Shown piece by piece: positions 17,027-25,906 of a stretch of 64,000 nt of DNA (positions are counted from its first letter, which is position 1; the number at the start of each line of letters is the position of its first letter). Origin of the DNA: JAVVEG01 sp032251455 (lineage in GTDB: Bacteria; Pseudomonadota; Gammaproteobacteria; Pseudomonadales; Pseudohongiellaceae). The position numbers were made by a program, and so were the translations under genes. The stretch covers positions 23,569-87,568 of the forward strand of contig JAVVEG010000014.1 of assembly GCA_032251455.1 (NCBI GenBank), written 5' to 3'. The notes beneath the pieces were generated by a model that saw nothing but the letters and a program-made list of their open reading frames with translations, was not told the DNA's origin and ran no database searches.

Positions 17027-18343
17027 GTGAAGCCGAGCAGAGAGCAGCTAGAAGCACATTGGATGCCGTTTACCAGCAACCGGCAATTCAAGGACAATCC
17101 ACGACTCATGGCCTCTGCCAGGGGAGCCTACTATACCGACGTGGACGGACACCGGATTTTCGACGGTCTGTCCGGTTTGTGGACCTGCGGTGCCGGTCAC
17201 GGCCGCGAGGAGATTACCGCAGCGGTCAGCAAACAGATTGCCACGCTGGATTATTCGCCGGGCTTTCAGTATGGACACGCTTTGTCTTTTGAACTGGCCA
17301 ACAAAGTGGTTGAGCTGACACCTTCAGGCTTGGACTATGTGTTCTTCACCGATTCTGGCTCAGAGGCAATCGACACGGCCCTGAAAATCGCCAGAGCTTA
17401 CTGGCGCACGCTGGGCCAACCGGGCAAGAGCAAATTCATCGGCCGGGCGAAAGGCTATCACGGCGTCAACTACGGCGGTGTCGGCGTCGGTGGCATCGGC
17501 TTCAACCGCAAACTGTTCGGGCAGACGGTTGACGCGGATCACCTCTGCTCCACACTGTTGCCGGAAAACAGATTCAGCCGCGGCCTGCCCGCCCATGGCG
17601 CCCATCTTGCCGACGAACTGGAAGAACTGGTGCTGCTGCACGATGCCTCCAACATCGCCGCCGTCATCGTCGAACCGCTGGCGGGCACAGCCGGTGTGCT
17701 GCCGCCGCCTCAGGGTTATCTCCAGCGCTTGAGAGAAATCTGCGACAGGCACAATATCCTGTTGATCTTTGATGAAGTGATTACCGGGTTTGGCCGCATG
17801 GGCGCCCTTACCGGCGCCGAGGCCTTCGGCGTCACGCCGGATATCATGACCCTGGCGAAGCAGATTACCAACGGCGCCGTGCCCCTTGGCGCCGTGCTTA
17901 CACGAGGCGATATCTATCAGACTTTCATGGACAAGGGCGGCCCCGACTACATGGTGGAGTTCCCTCACGGCTACACGTATTCGGCACATCCGGTGGCCTG
18001 CGCCGCCGGCCTCGCCACCCTCGATATCCTGGTCAAGGACAAGCTGATCCAACAGGTGCGGGAGATGGCCCCGGTATTCGAGCACGCCGTGCATGGGCTC
18101 AAGGGCAGTCCGTTCGTCAGCGATATTCGCAATTACGGTCTGGCCGCGGGCATCTCGCTGGAACACTACCCGGGCGAGCCGCTGCGGCGGCCTTTTGAAG
18201 TGGGACTCAAGTGCCTGGAGAAGGGGTTTTATGTCCGCTGGGGCGGGGACACCCTGCAACTGGCGCCGCCGTTTATCGTCACCCGGGAGCAGATCGATGG
18301 GCTGGTCAATGCCATAGGAGAATCCTTGCATGAACTCGCTTGA
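17027..18343 (+). CDS. Class III aminotransferase, beta-alanine (omega-amino acid):pyruvate type
   Basis: PLP enzyme of 438 residues that moves the terminal amino group of beta-alanine or a related omega-amino acid to pyruvate, giving malonate semialdehyde and alanine. It starts with GTG behind GAGGA. The PLP-binding features are GSEAIDTALK (phosphate cup), LLIFDEVITGFGR (cofactor aspartate) and the Schiff-base lysine K278 in TLAKQITNGAVPLG. The opening (HWMPFTSNRQFKDNPRL) is typical of omega-APT enzymes. The gene overlaps the following mmsA by 14 bases, which supports a coupled pathway: aminotransferase product to MmsA substrate. Confidence 0.9.
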   Translation: MKPSREQLEAHWMPFTSNRQFKDNPRLMASARGAYYTDVDGHRIFDGLSGLWTCGAGHGREEITAAVSKQIATLDYSPGFQYGHALSFELANKVVELTPSGLDYVFFTDSGSEAIDTALKIARAYWRTLGQPGKSKFIGRAKGYHGVNYGGVGVGGIGFNRKLFGQTVDADHLCSTLLPENRFSRGLPAHGAHLADELEELVLLHDASNIAAVIVEPLAGTAGVLPPPQGYLQRLREICDRHNILLIFDEVITGFGRMGALTGAEAFGVTPDIMTLAKQITNGAVPLGAVLTRGDIYQTFMDKGGPDYMVEFPHGYTYSAHPVACAAGLATLDILVKDKLIQQVREMAPVFEHAVHGLKGSPFVSDIRNYGLAAGISLEHYPGEPLRRPFEVGLKCLEKGFYVRWGGDTLQLAPPFIVTREQIDGLVNAIGESLHELA

Positions 18344-19862
18344 AGCCGCCGTACAAAATCTGTCCACAGCATCTGTGCTGGGCCATTACATCAACGGCCG
18401 GGAGGTCGCGGGCGCCGGCAGAACCCTACCGGTATTCAACCCGGCCACGGGCAAGCCCGGTAAACAGGTGGCAGTGGCCGACGCTGACACCGTGGAACAG
18501 GCCCTGGTGGCAGCCACCGCGGCCTTTCCGGCCTGGCGCGACACGCCACCACAGAAACGGGCACAGATTCTGTTCCGTTTCCGGCAACTTTTGCAGGAAC
18601 ATGCCGACAGCCTGTGTCAATTGATTACCGCCGAGCACGGCAAGGTGCTGAATGACGCCCGCGGCGAACTGGGTCGTGGCATCGAAGTGGTGGAGTACGC
18701 CTGCGGTATCGCTGAACTGTTGAAGGGTGAACATTCCAAAAACGCTGGACCGGAGATCGACAGCTGGTCGGAAATGCAAGCGCTGGGCATCGTGGCCGGT
18801 ATCACGCCGTTCAATTTCCCGGCGATGGTGCCGCTGTGGATGTTTCCCCTGGCCATCGCCTGTGGCAATACTTTTCTATTGAAGCCGTCGGAACGTGACC
18901 CCAGTGTGTCGTTGTTGATGGCCAGGTTGCTCAGCGAAGCAGGGCTGCCCGATGGCGTGTTCAATGTGCTGAACGGCGACCGCACCGTGGTGGAGAGGCT
19001 GCTCGACGATGCCCGCGTGCAGGCCGTCAGTTTTGTCGGCTCGACCGCCATTGCCGAATCCATTTACCAGCGTGCCTGCGCCAGGGGCAAACGGGTGCAG
19101 GCGCTGGGCGGCGCCAAGAATCATGCGGTCATCCTGCCCGATGCGGAGATTGATAATGCGGTCAATGCGCTGATGGGTGCGGCTTACGGTTCCTGCGGTG
19201 AGCGCTGCATGGCGATTTCCGTGGTTGTGTGCGTCGGCGATGCGGTGGCCGACCGGGTGGTGGAGCAACTGGCACAGCGGGTGCGGGCATTGAAAATCGG
19301 ACCCGGCACGGATAACAGCAATGATATGGGGCCTCTGATCAGCGCCGAGTCCCTGCAGCGTGTTCATCATTATATCGAACAGGGTCTGCAACAGGGCGCA
19401 GAGCTGGTGGTGGATGGACGCGGACTCACTATCGCCGGGCACGAAGATGGCTTCTTCATTGGCGGCTGCCTGTTCGACCGGGTCGGGCCGGACATGAGCA
19501 TCTACACCGACGAGATTTTCGGCCCGCTGCTGAGTGTGGTGCGCGTGGACACGCTGGAGGAGGCCATGAGCCTGATCAACCAGCATGAATACGGCAACGG
19601 CACCTGCCTTTTCACTGCTGACGGCGCAGCGGCCCGCTATTTTAGCGATCACATCCAGGTGGGCATGGTGGGCATCAACGTGGCGCTGCCGGTGCCGGTG
19701 GCAAACCAGAGCTTCGGCGGCTGGAAACGCTCCCTGTTCGGCGACCTGTATGTCTACGGCCCGGATGCCATCCGCTTCTACACCCGGCGCAAGACCATGA
19801 CCCAGAAATGGCCCACCGGCGGCACCCGCGAAGGCGTGCGGTTTTCGTTCCCTGGCAGTTAG
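18330..19862 (+). CDS. mmsA: CoA-acylating (methyl)malonate-semialdehyde dehydrogenase
   Basis: Converts malonate semialdehyde to acetyl-CoA and CO2, or methylmalonate semialdehyde to propionyl-CoA, with NAD+ and CoA. It has 510 residues. ALDH features are FNFPAMVPLWMFPLA, KPSERDPSVS (typical of the MmsA branch), GSTAIAESIY and the catalytic cysteine C293 in GERCMA. The ATG lies inside the end of the aminotransferase gene (14-base overlap). With the aminotransferase it completes beta-alanine to acetyl-CoA. Confidence 0.93.
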   Translation: MNSLEAAVQNLSTASVLGHYINGREVAGAGRTLPVFNPATGKPGKQVAVADADTVEQALVAATAAFPAWRDTPPQKRAQILFRFRQLLQEHADSLCQLITAEHGKVLNDARGELGRGIEVVEYACGIAELLKGEHSKNAGPEIDSWSEMQALGIVAGITPFNFPAMVPLWMFPLAIACGNTFLLKPSERDPSVSLLMARLLSEAGLPDGVFNVLNGDRTVVERLLDDARVQAVSFVGSTAIAESIYQRACARGKRVQALGGAKNHAVILPDAEIDNAVNALMGAAYGSCGERCMAISVVVCVGDAVADRVVEQLAQRVRALKIGPGTDNSNDMGPLISAESLQRVHHYIEQGLQQGAELVVDGRGLTIAGHEDGFFIGGCLFDRVGPDMSIYTDEIFGPLLSVVRVDTLEEAMSLINQHEYGNGTCLFTADGAAARYFSDHIQVGMVGINVALPVPVANQSFGGWKRSLFGDLYVYGPDAIRFYTRRKTMTQKWPTGGTREGVRFSFPGS

Positions 19863-19920
19863 GGGATAATTTTCGGCTATACTACCGCCCCCACATACGG
19901 GTGAATCACAAGGAGCACAC

Positions 19921-20334
19921 ATGATTATCTACGGTGTTGCATTGCTGTCGGCATGTCTGGTCGCCGGTTTGTATATCGGGGAATTACTGGGTCAGATGCT
20001 GGGGGTGCAGGCCAATGTAGGTGGTGTTGGCATCGCCATGCTGCTGCTGGTTATGGCTTCGGGTTGGGCGCGGCTCAGACCGTTGGTGACCGGCCCTTCC
20101 GGAGAGGGCATCAGGTTCTGGAGCGCGATGTATATCCCCATAGTGGTGGCGATGGCGGCCAGCCAGAATGTGGTTGCGGCAGTCGATGGCGGGATGTTGG
20201 CCCTGGTGGCTGGGGTACTCGCGGTTATCGTCAGCTTTGCCCTGGTTCCCCTGATCAGCCGTATAGGCCCGCAGAGCGAACCCCTGCCTGCACTTGATGA
20301 GGCGGCTGACAGCGACAGCCAGCGGCTTAATTGA
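19921..20334 (+). CDS. madL: Malonate transporter subunit MadL
   Basis: A 137-residue integral membrane protein with four hydrophobic segments, beginning MIIYGVALLSACLVAGLYIGELLG and containing QANVGGVGIAMLLL, the hallmark of MadL. MadL and MadM together form a Na+-coupled malonate carrier known from Malonomonas rubra. AAGGAG lies before the ATG. Its stop overlaps the next gene by 4 bases, so both subunits are probably made together. It is 58 bases after mmsA. Confidence 0.9.
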   Translation: MIIYGVALLSACLVAGLYIGELLGQMLGVQANVGGVGIAMLLLVMASGWARLRPLVTGPSGEGIRFWSAMYIPIVVAMAASQNVVAAVDGGMLALVAGVLAVIVSFALVPLISRIGPQSEPLPALDEAADSDSQRLN

Positions 20335-21092
20335 TGGAAACCCTGAGCGCGGTACTGAGCGCCAATGGCCTGGTGGTCGCCTTTACGGTCGTCGGTATGG
20401 CGGTGTGGCTGTCCTACCTGATCTCGACCCGGTTCACCCGTGGCCGGATTCATGGCTCGGCTATCGCCATCCTGCTCGGTCTGGTCGCGGCCTATTTCGC
20501 GGGGCTGGCGACCGGAGGCAGCAGAGGCGTGGCTGATATCGGCATTCTGGCCGGCATTGGACTGATGGGTGGCGGGATGATGCGGGATTTCGGCATTGTC
20601 TCCACCGCCTTCGGAGTGCAGCTCGGGGAGTTGCGCAGGGCCGGTTTGGCAGGGATTATTTCTATCTTCGCCGGAGTCATCGTGTCCTTTATTGTCGGGG
20701 CGCTGGTCGCGGTCGCGTTTGGCTACACCGATGCGCAGAGCATCACCACCATCGGCGCTGGTGCGGTGACCTATATCGTCGGCCCCGTGACGGGAACCGC
20801 CATCGGAGCAAGCTCCGATGTGATCGCCCTTAGCGTCGCCGCAGGTTTGGTCAAGTCCATCCTGGTAATGGTGGGAACCCCGCTGGTTGCCCGCCATATC
20901 GGACTCAACAACCCCCAGTCGGCAATGGTGTTTGGCGGGCTGATGGGTACTACCAGTGGTGTGGCCGGAGGTTTGGCAGCGACTGATCCGCGGCTGGTGC
21001 CCTATGGTGCCATGACGGCGACTTTTTACACGGGTATGGGCTGCCTGCTGGGGCCGTCCGTTCTCTACTTCATTGTGCGCGCATGGGTTTGA
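20331..21092 (+). CDS. madM: Malonate transporter subunit MadM
   Basis: The larger membrane subunit of the malonate carrier, 253 residues with 7 or 8 hydrophobic segments. Glycine-rich blocks such as GIGLMGGGMMRDFGIVSTAFG and GGLMGTTSGVAGGLAATDPRLVPYGA are typical of MadM. The start overlaps madL by 4 bases (ATGG within the end of madL). With MadL it would import malonate with sodium. The next gene, a malonyl-CoA synthetase, would activate the imported malonate. Confidence 0.9.
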   Translation: MMETLSAVLSANGLVVAFTVVGMAVWLSYLISTRFTRGRIHGSAIAILLGLVAAYFAGLATGGSRGVADIGILAGIGLMGGGMMRDFGIVSTAFGVQLGELRRAGLAGIISIFAGVIVSFIVGALVAVAFGYTDAQSITTIGAGAVTYIVGPVTGTAIGASSDVIALSVAAGLVKSILVMVGTPLVARHIGLNNPQSAMVFGGLMGTTSGVAGGLAATDPRLVPYGAMTATFYTGMGCLLGPSVLYFIVRAWV

Positions 21093-21120
21093 TGCGCCGC
21101 CTTCTCTGATGGATTGACTT

Positions 21121-22632
21121 ATGACAACAGGCAACAACAGTGCTGCATTTCCTGCCATCAATAAGCGTAATGACAGGATCGCCTTGATTGCAGGCCAGAC
21201 CAGCTGGACCTATACCGAACTCAATCAGTGCATCGACCGTTTGGCCAGCGGTTTGCTGGACCAGCAGGCCGATCTTGCGGAGGAGCGCATCGCCCTGTTC
21301 ATGCCGGCCAGTGTGGATTATGCCACTGCCCTGCTGGGCATCTGGCGGGCGGGGGGCATTGCGGTGCCGCTTAATGTGGCGGCTGCCATGCCGGAGATTG
21401 AACATGTTCTGAGTTGTGCGAGGGTCACACGCCTGCTGGTCAGCTCCAGCCCGGACATCGACGCGGACAAGCTGAGTTCGCTATCCCGCCTATGCCACAC
21501 TCTGGACATTGCCCTGGTGGATACGGAGCAGTTGTTGCACGCTGAATTGCGGGCGATGCCGTCGCTGCCTTTGCAGCGCAGGGCGATGATGTTGTTTACC
21601 AGTGGCACCACGAACAAACCCAAGGGAGTAGTCACCACCCACAGAAATATCCGTGCCCAGATCACCACCCTGCTCACTGCCTGGGCATGGCAGCAGGAGG
21701 ATTCGATACCGCTGTTTTTGCCGCTGCATCATATCCATGGCATCATCAATGTGCTGTGCTGTGCATTATGGATTGGAGCACGTGTCACACTTTTTCCAAA
21801 GTTTGCTATGGATGCCATTCTCACCCAGGTTGAAGCCCATCACTACTCCGTGTTCATGGCAGTTCCCACCATCTATGTGAAAATCATCAACCATCTGGAG
21901 ACGCTGCCGGCAGCACGACGCCAGGAAATCTGTGCCGGGTTCAGGGCCATGCGTCTGAACATCAGCGGGTCGGCTGCCTGCCCGGTGAAGCTGTATGAGC
22001 AATGGCAGACATTGACAGGGCAAACCCTGTTGGAGCGCTATGGGATGACCGAAATCGGCATGGGCATCGCCAACCCGTATGTGGGTGAGCGCCGCGCGGG
22101 TGCCGTGGGCATTCCTCTGCCTGGTGTCAACGTGGATTTGTTCGATGAGCAGGGCAAGCGTATTGCAGAAGAGGATGTGCCTGGCGAGATTCGTGTTCGC
22201 GGTGACAATGTGTTCCTGGAATACTGGGATAACCCCGAGGCAACAGCGCAGAGCTTTGTCGATGGCTGGTTTTGTACCGGTGATGTGGCTGTGCGTGAGA
22301 CCGGATACTTTCGCATCATGGGACGCGCCTCCGTGGATATCATCAAGTCGGGGGGATACAAGCTTTCAGCGCTGGAGATTGAGGGCACTTTGCTTACGCA
22401 CGAGAGTATTGCCGAATGCGCGGTCATAGGAGTGGAGGATGAGACCTGGGGAGAGGCGGTCACCGCCTTTGTCGTGCTCAAGTCAGGACAGGACCTGCAG
22501 TACGCCGAATTGAAAAGCTGGTGTGAGTCGCGCATGTCACCCTACAAGATTCCAAAGACCTTGCGTGTCATGCAGGCCCTGCCCAGGAATGCGATGGGCA
22601 AGGTGATGAAACCGGCATTGAAACAGCTTTAG
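21121..22632 (+). CDS. matB: Malonyl-CoA synthetase-like acyl-CoA ligase (MatB type)
   Basis: ATP-dependent ligase of 503 residues making an acyl-CoA through an acyl-adenylate. ANL-superfamily motifs are MLFTSGTTNKPKGVVTTHRN (P-loop), ERYGMTEIGMG (A5), DGWFCTGDVAVRETGYFRIMGR (A7-A8 hinge) and GKVMKP with the catalytic lysine near the C-terminus. Size and text are close to MatB, and its place after madLM strongly favours malonate as substrate. No malonyl-CoA decarboxylase or Mdc decarboxylase genes are in the window, so the fate of malonyl-CoA (fatty-acid synthesis or decarboxylation) is open. Confidence 0.85.
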   Translation: MTTGNNSAAFPAINKRNDRIALIAGQTSWTYTELNQCIDRLASGLLDQQADLAEERIALFMPASVDYATALLGIWRAGGIAVPLNVAAAMPEIEHVLSCARVTRLLVSSSPDIDADKLSSLSRLCHTLDIALVDTEQLLHAELRAMPSLPLQRRAMMLFTSGTTNKPKGVVTTHRNIRAQITTLLTAWAWQQEDSIPLFLPLHHIHGIINVLCCALWIGARVTLFPKFAMDAILTQVEAHHYSVFMAVPTIYVKIINHLETLPAARRQEICAGFRAMRLNISGSAACPVKLYEQWQTLTGQTLLERYGMTEIGMGIANPYVGERRAGAVGIPLPGVNVDLFDEQGKRIAEEDVPGEIRVRGDNVFLEYWDNPEATAQSFVDGWFCTGDVAVRETGYFRIMGRASVDIIKSGGYKLSALEIEGTLLTHESIAECAVIGVEDETWGEAVTAFVVLKSGQDLQYAELKSWCESRMSPYKIPKTLRVMQALPRNAMGKVMKPALKQL

Positions 22633-22651
22633 GGAAAGCCAGCAGTGGCGG

Positions 22652-23776
22652 TCAGGACAGGACCGGTTCATTGCGCAGCTGGTAGGAGCGCAGCAGGTGC
22701 AGATCCTGGTCCAGCAACTGGTCCAGCAGCTGTTTGAGGGCTCGGCTTTCGTTATCCGGATTTTCTACCAGGTTCTGCTGTCTGGCCTCGCGCAATTGGG
22801 TGCCAAACAGCGACAACTGAGTAAAAAACTGCACCAGTGTGCCCTGGTCTGCCGCGGCAGCCTGCATACCAAACCCCATCTGTTCCAGGCACAGTGCATT
22901 CAACTGTTGTTCAAACTGGCCGCGCATGGGCAAGGCCAGATAAGGTTTGCCCAGGAAGATGGCTTCGCTGATCAGGCTGAACCCGGCCGTGGCGATCACC
23001 GATTTGCAGGCAGCGAGATCCTGCAGGAATCCGATCCGGCTGAATGGCCTGAACTGTAGATTGGCCTCAAGATCAGAGCGGCCATAACCGTAAACCAGGA
23101 ATTTTTCCCCGCTGAAACTCTTGAGCGTATCCAGCAGAGAATCGTAGGCATGAGTGACATAAACCAGATGAAAATCTCCTGCTTCAGCTGATAAGGCGCA
23201 AACCTCCCGGCGCAGTATTGGAGGAAACAGGAAGGTCCGGTTGTTGCTGGTCTGGCCTGGGAAAAAGCTCAACACCAGTGCAACATCAGGGCTTGGAATC
23301 ATCAGCCTGATAATGGTTCTGGTCACCAGCCTGTTCCAGGCCATACTCAAAGGCGCCTTGTATTCCACATACCGTATCAAATGCTGATTGTCCAGGCTGA
23401 TCAGGGGAATTCCTTTGCGTGCTGCCAGCCACGCAGTGCTCGGTTCAAAATCAGTGATGACACAATCGGGTTGAAAGTCATCAAACAGTTTGCGTAATGT
23501 CTGCAACCGTCGCCAGAAAGAAGGGAGGCGCCGCAAGGCATCAAGAACGGTTTGCAGGGGGCGTATTCGGTTGTCGTGAGTGATTATATGCAACCCTTCT
23601 ATCTTCAGGAATTCAAGCCTTGGTGAAGCCAGGTTGGAATTGAGATTGCGGTAGCCACGGTCATAGGAAACGACCCTGATTTCGTGACCTCGCGCCAGCA
23701 AGTGGTTGATTATTTCCTGTGCCCGCGAAGAATGTCCGGAACCTTCCCCGGAGACGCCGTAAATGATCTTGCTCAT
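22652..23776 (-). CDS. MJ1255/VC2487-type glycosyltransferase
   Basis: About 374 residues, related to the MurG/UDP-glycosyltransferase fold. It begins SKIIYGVSGEGSGHSSRAQEIINHLLARGHEIRVVSYDRG, the glycine-rich acceptor-side loop, and ends with the donor-side block ATAGFSLISEAIFLGKPYLALPMRGQFEQQLNA. The ATG at 23776 is preferred to an upstream TTG. The convergent neighbour is matB; the divergent neighbour is an LpxH-like phosphoesterase. Such pairs suggest glycolipid or cell-surface polysaccharide synthesis, but the sugar is unknown. Confidence 0.82.
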   Translation of the reverse strand: MSKIIYGVSGEGSGHSSRAQEIINHLLARGHEIRVVSYDRGYRNLNSNLASPRLEFLKIEGLHIITHDNRIRPLQTVLDALRRLPSFWRRLQTLRKLFDDFQPDCVITDFEPSTAWLAARKGIPLISLDNQHLIRYVEYKAPLSMAWNRLVTRTIIRLMIPSPDVALVLSFFPGQTSNNRTFLFPPILRREVCALSAEAGDFHLVYVTHAYDSLLDTLKSFSGEKFLVYGYGRSDLEANLQFRPFSRIGFLQDLAACKSVIATAGFSLISEAIFLGKPYLALPMRGQFEQQLNALCLEQMGFGMQAAAADQGTLVQFFTQLSLFGTQLREARQQNLVENPDNESRALKQLLDQLLDQDLHLLRSYQLRNEPVLS

Positions 23777-24007
23777 AAGCAAACCCGCTTCAATAGAAGA
23801 ATGAGATTCTTTGACGGGGTTTCATTTTAATGCTGGATTGTGACAGTTTCTTGTGCGCAGAACAGCTTCGCCGAACCCATGGTGTCAGCATGAATTTACA
23901 ACGGGAGCGATGTCATCAAACTGTCAGAAAAGTTTCATCGAACTGCCATCTTTCTCGGCTAAGGTTGCACCCGAAACAACACTTTGCCACTGATTCGCGA
24001 GGTGATT

Positions 24008-24862
24008 ATGGTGCTTGCCGACAGACGTCTGCGCCCCGTGAAGTACCGAAGTATTTTTATTTCCGACACCCATCTTGGTTTCCGCGGCTGCCAGGCGGAA
24101 TTCCTGTCCAGTTTTCTCAACTCTACCCAGTCCGATTATCTGTATCTGATCGGCGATATACTGGATGGCTGGGAAATGCGCAAGAAAGTCTATTGGCCGC
24201 AATCACATCAAGAGGTGGTCAATACCATTCTGCAAAAAGCGGCATCCGGCACTATGGTGGTGTATACGCCAGGCAACCATGATGAGGTGGCGCGCAGTTA
24301 TTGTGACCAGTCATTCGATAATATTCATGTACGCCACACGGCCATCCACGAGACAGCAGGCAACCGCCGTCTGCTGATTCTGCATGGCGACCAGTTTGAT
24401 ACTGTGATCAAGGTCAGCCCGTTGTTGGCCAGGCTGGGTTCCACGATGTACGACAAGCTGTTGAGGCTCAACCGGCTGGTCAATTTTTTCCGCAAACTGT
24501 TTGGCAAGCCGTACTGGTCACTGGCTGCGCATCTGAAAAACAAGGTTAAGAATGTGGTCAGCTACATGAGCAGGTTTGAAGAGGCGGTGGTCAACTCGGC
24601 ACGCGCCCAGAACCTGGATGGTGTGGTCTGCGGTCATATCCATCATGCCGAGATCACCCATTATGACGACATACTGTACTGCAATACCGGTGATTGGGTT
24701 GAAAGCTGTACTGCACTGGTGGAGCGCCAGGATGGGTCGCTGGAAATCATCAGATGGACCGAGCAGGCGCAGACTGTGCGATCCCTGCCGGTGGCAGTTC
24801 CTGAACCTGAGCTTGCGCTGAACAAGGTCTCCGCGCGGGGTTCATCTACCTCCTGGGGGTAG
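24008..24862 (+). CDS. LpxH-like metallophosphoesterase (UDP-2,3-diacylglucosamine diphosphatase family)
   Basis: A 284-residue calcineurin-fold phosphoesterase. Dimetal motifs are in order: FISDTHLG, LIGDILDGWE, TPGNHDE, LHGDQFD and VCGHIHHAE. It is longer than true LpxH (about 240) and has a middle part (KLLRLNRLVNFFRKLFGKPYWSLAAHLKNKVK) typical of LpxH-like proteins that are not the lipid A enzyme. The ATG at 24008 follows GAGGTG. Head-to-head with a glycosyltransferase, it may act on a glycolipid or sugar-nucleotide precursor at the membrane. Confidence 0.85.
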   Translation: MVLADRRLRPVKYRSIFISDTHLGFRGCQAEFLSSFLNSTQSDYLYLIGDILDGWEMRKKVYWPQSHQEVVNTILQKAASGTMVVYTPGNHDEVARSYCDQSFDNIHVRHTAIHETAGNRRLLILHGDQFDTVIKVSPLLARLGSTMYDKLLRLNRLVNFFRKLFGKPYWSLAAHLKNKVKNVVSYMSRFEEAVVNSARAQNLDGVVCGHIHHAEITHYDDILYCNTGDWVESCTALVERQDGSLEIIRWTEQAQTVRSLPVAVPEPELALNKVSARGSSTSWG

Positions 24863-25127
24863 CCTCAAGGCTGATCCTAACGACTGGATGCGGCGCTACT
24901 TCGATGCCTTTGTCTATTCCGCCAACTGGTGCAGTTGCTGGCTGGCATTGAGGGTGCCGAAAGCAACTTTTCGCAAAGCCGAAATCGAGCCTTATGAATC
25001 GAAATACAGCTTGACCATTTACGGCAGCTCATGGCCAGGAAGAAAGTGCACTGGAAAACCGCTGATACACAGGCCAGCTGTGGTGTGGCCTCGGGCTATG
25101 ATCAGGCTGTCGCATGCAATTGCGTTG
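24863..25127 (+). pseudogene. Possible gene remnant
   Basis: No complete gene. One frame reads ADPNDWMRRYFDAFVYSANW and continues about 50 residues without an upstream start; it has the composition of a conserved protein fragment that I cannot name. It sits at the left edge of the decayed toxin-antitoxin island. Confidence 0.3.
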
Positions 25128-25472
25128 TTATTGTTTCCCATTGGTATCCGCCAGCAACCGGCGAATACATTGTTCCAGCGGTTGAAGATGCTTGTCGATC
25201 ACGTTTGCAACGGTAACAGGGTCAATATTGCCCAGGTAGTTATGCACAAGGATATTGCGAAACCCACTGATTTCCCGCCAGGGGATAGCTGGAAAAGCAG
25301 CCTTTTTGTCACCTGGAAGCTATTGCGTAGCTTCAGATAGCGTTTGCAGATTACGCAAGGCAGCATCATAAAGCACATCATCCTCAGTGAGATCGCCACG
25401 CGCTTGGATGCGCCGAATTTTCTCTATGGCATCAAGAATATGCAGCGCATAGGGCTCCCAGGGCTTGCTCAT
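25128..25472 (-). pseudogene. HEPN (DUF86) toxin gene interrupted by an in-frame amber codon
   Basis: The frame from ATG 25472 to TAA 25128 has 115 codons; codon 51 is TAG (25320-25322). Before it the product is MSKPWEPYALHILDAIEKIR and ends LRNLQTLSEATQ; after it the same frame continues LPGDKKAAFPAIPWREISGF and R72-NILV-H77-NY, the catalytic R-x4-H motif of HEPN ribonucleases/toxins. So the gene is whole apart from one substitution. Its ATG overlaps the TGA of the upstream nucleotidyltransferase gene by 4 bases, the usual HEPN/MNT arrangement. Probably inactivated toxin; read-through would restore it. Confidence 0.85.
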
Positions 25473-25759
25473 AATTCCACCGCTTCCTTCAGCACCTGCT
25501 CACGGATATGTCGGTTAAGTTCGTGCTCAGGGATCAGTTCCACATTGCGCTTAAGCAAATCCACCAGCTTTTCAGTCAGGGGCAAACGCTGGGTAAAGAG
25601 GTCATATCCACGGGGAAACTCCACCAGAAAGTCCACATCGCTATCAGGCCGCTCCTCGCGTCGGGCAACGGAGCCAAACACACGGATATGCCGAGCACCA
25701 TATTGGCTACCCAAAGTCTCGATGATGTTTTTCTTATACCGCAATTCATCCAGCAACAT
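25469..25759 (-). CDS. MNT-type nucleotidyltransferase antitoxin
   Basis: A 96-residue minimal nucleotidyltransferase (MNT, MntA-like). The catalytic signature is G29-S30 followed by ten residues and D41-x-D43 (GSVARREERPDSDVDFLV). In HEPN/MNT systems this enzyme AMPylates a tyrosine of the HEPN toxin and so blocks it. The ATG at 25759 is chosen because it gives the usual domain length; the frame is open upstream without homology. The partner HEPN gene begins in its last codons but carries an amber codon, so the antitoxin is intact while the toxin is broken. Confidence 0.85.
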   Translation of the reverse strand: MLLDELRYKKNIIETLGSQYGARHIRVFGSVARREERPDSDVDFLVEFPRGYDLFTQRLPLTEKLVDLLKRNVELIPEHELNRHIREQVLKEAVEL

Positions 25760-25906
25760 GGTTAATCTCCACTGTTGTCTGGCTGATACGACTGCCGTAT
25801 CTGCCAGACAGACGCTTGAAATTCCCGGCATTGTAGCGCTATTACGAGGCATGGGACTACCCTGTTGGCACTCTCATTCAGGATACTCACCTGGACTCAA
25901 GTACAC

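Noticed and set aside
23830..24282. 150-codon open frame overlapping the LpxH-like gene
   Set aside because: No domain; the overlapping frame carries all phosphoesterase motifs.
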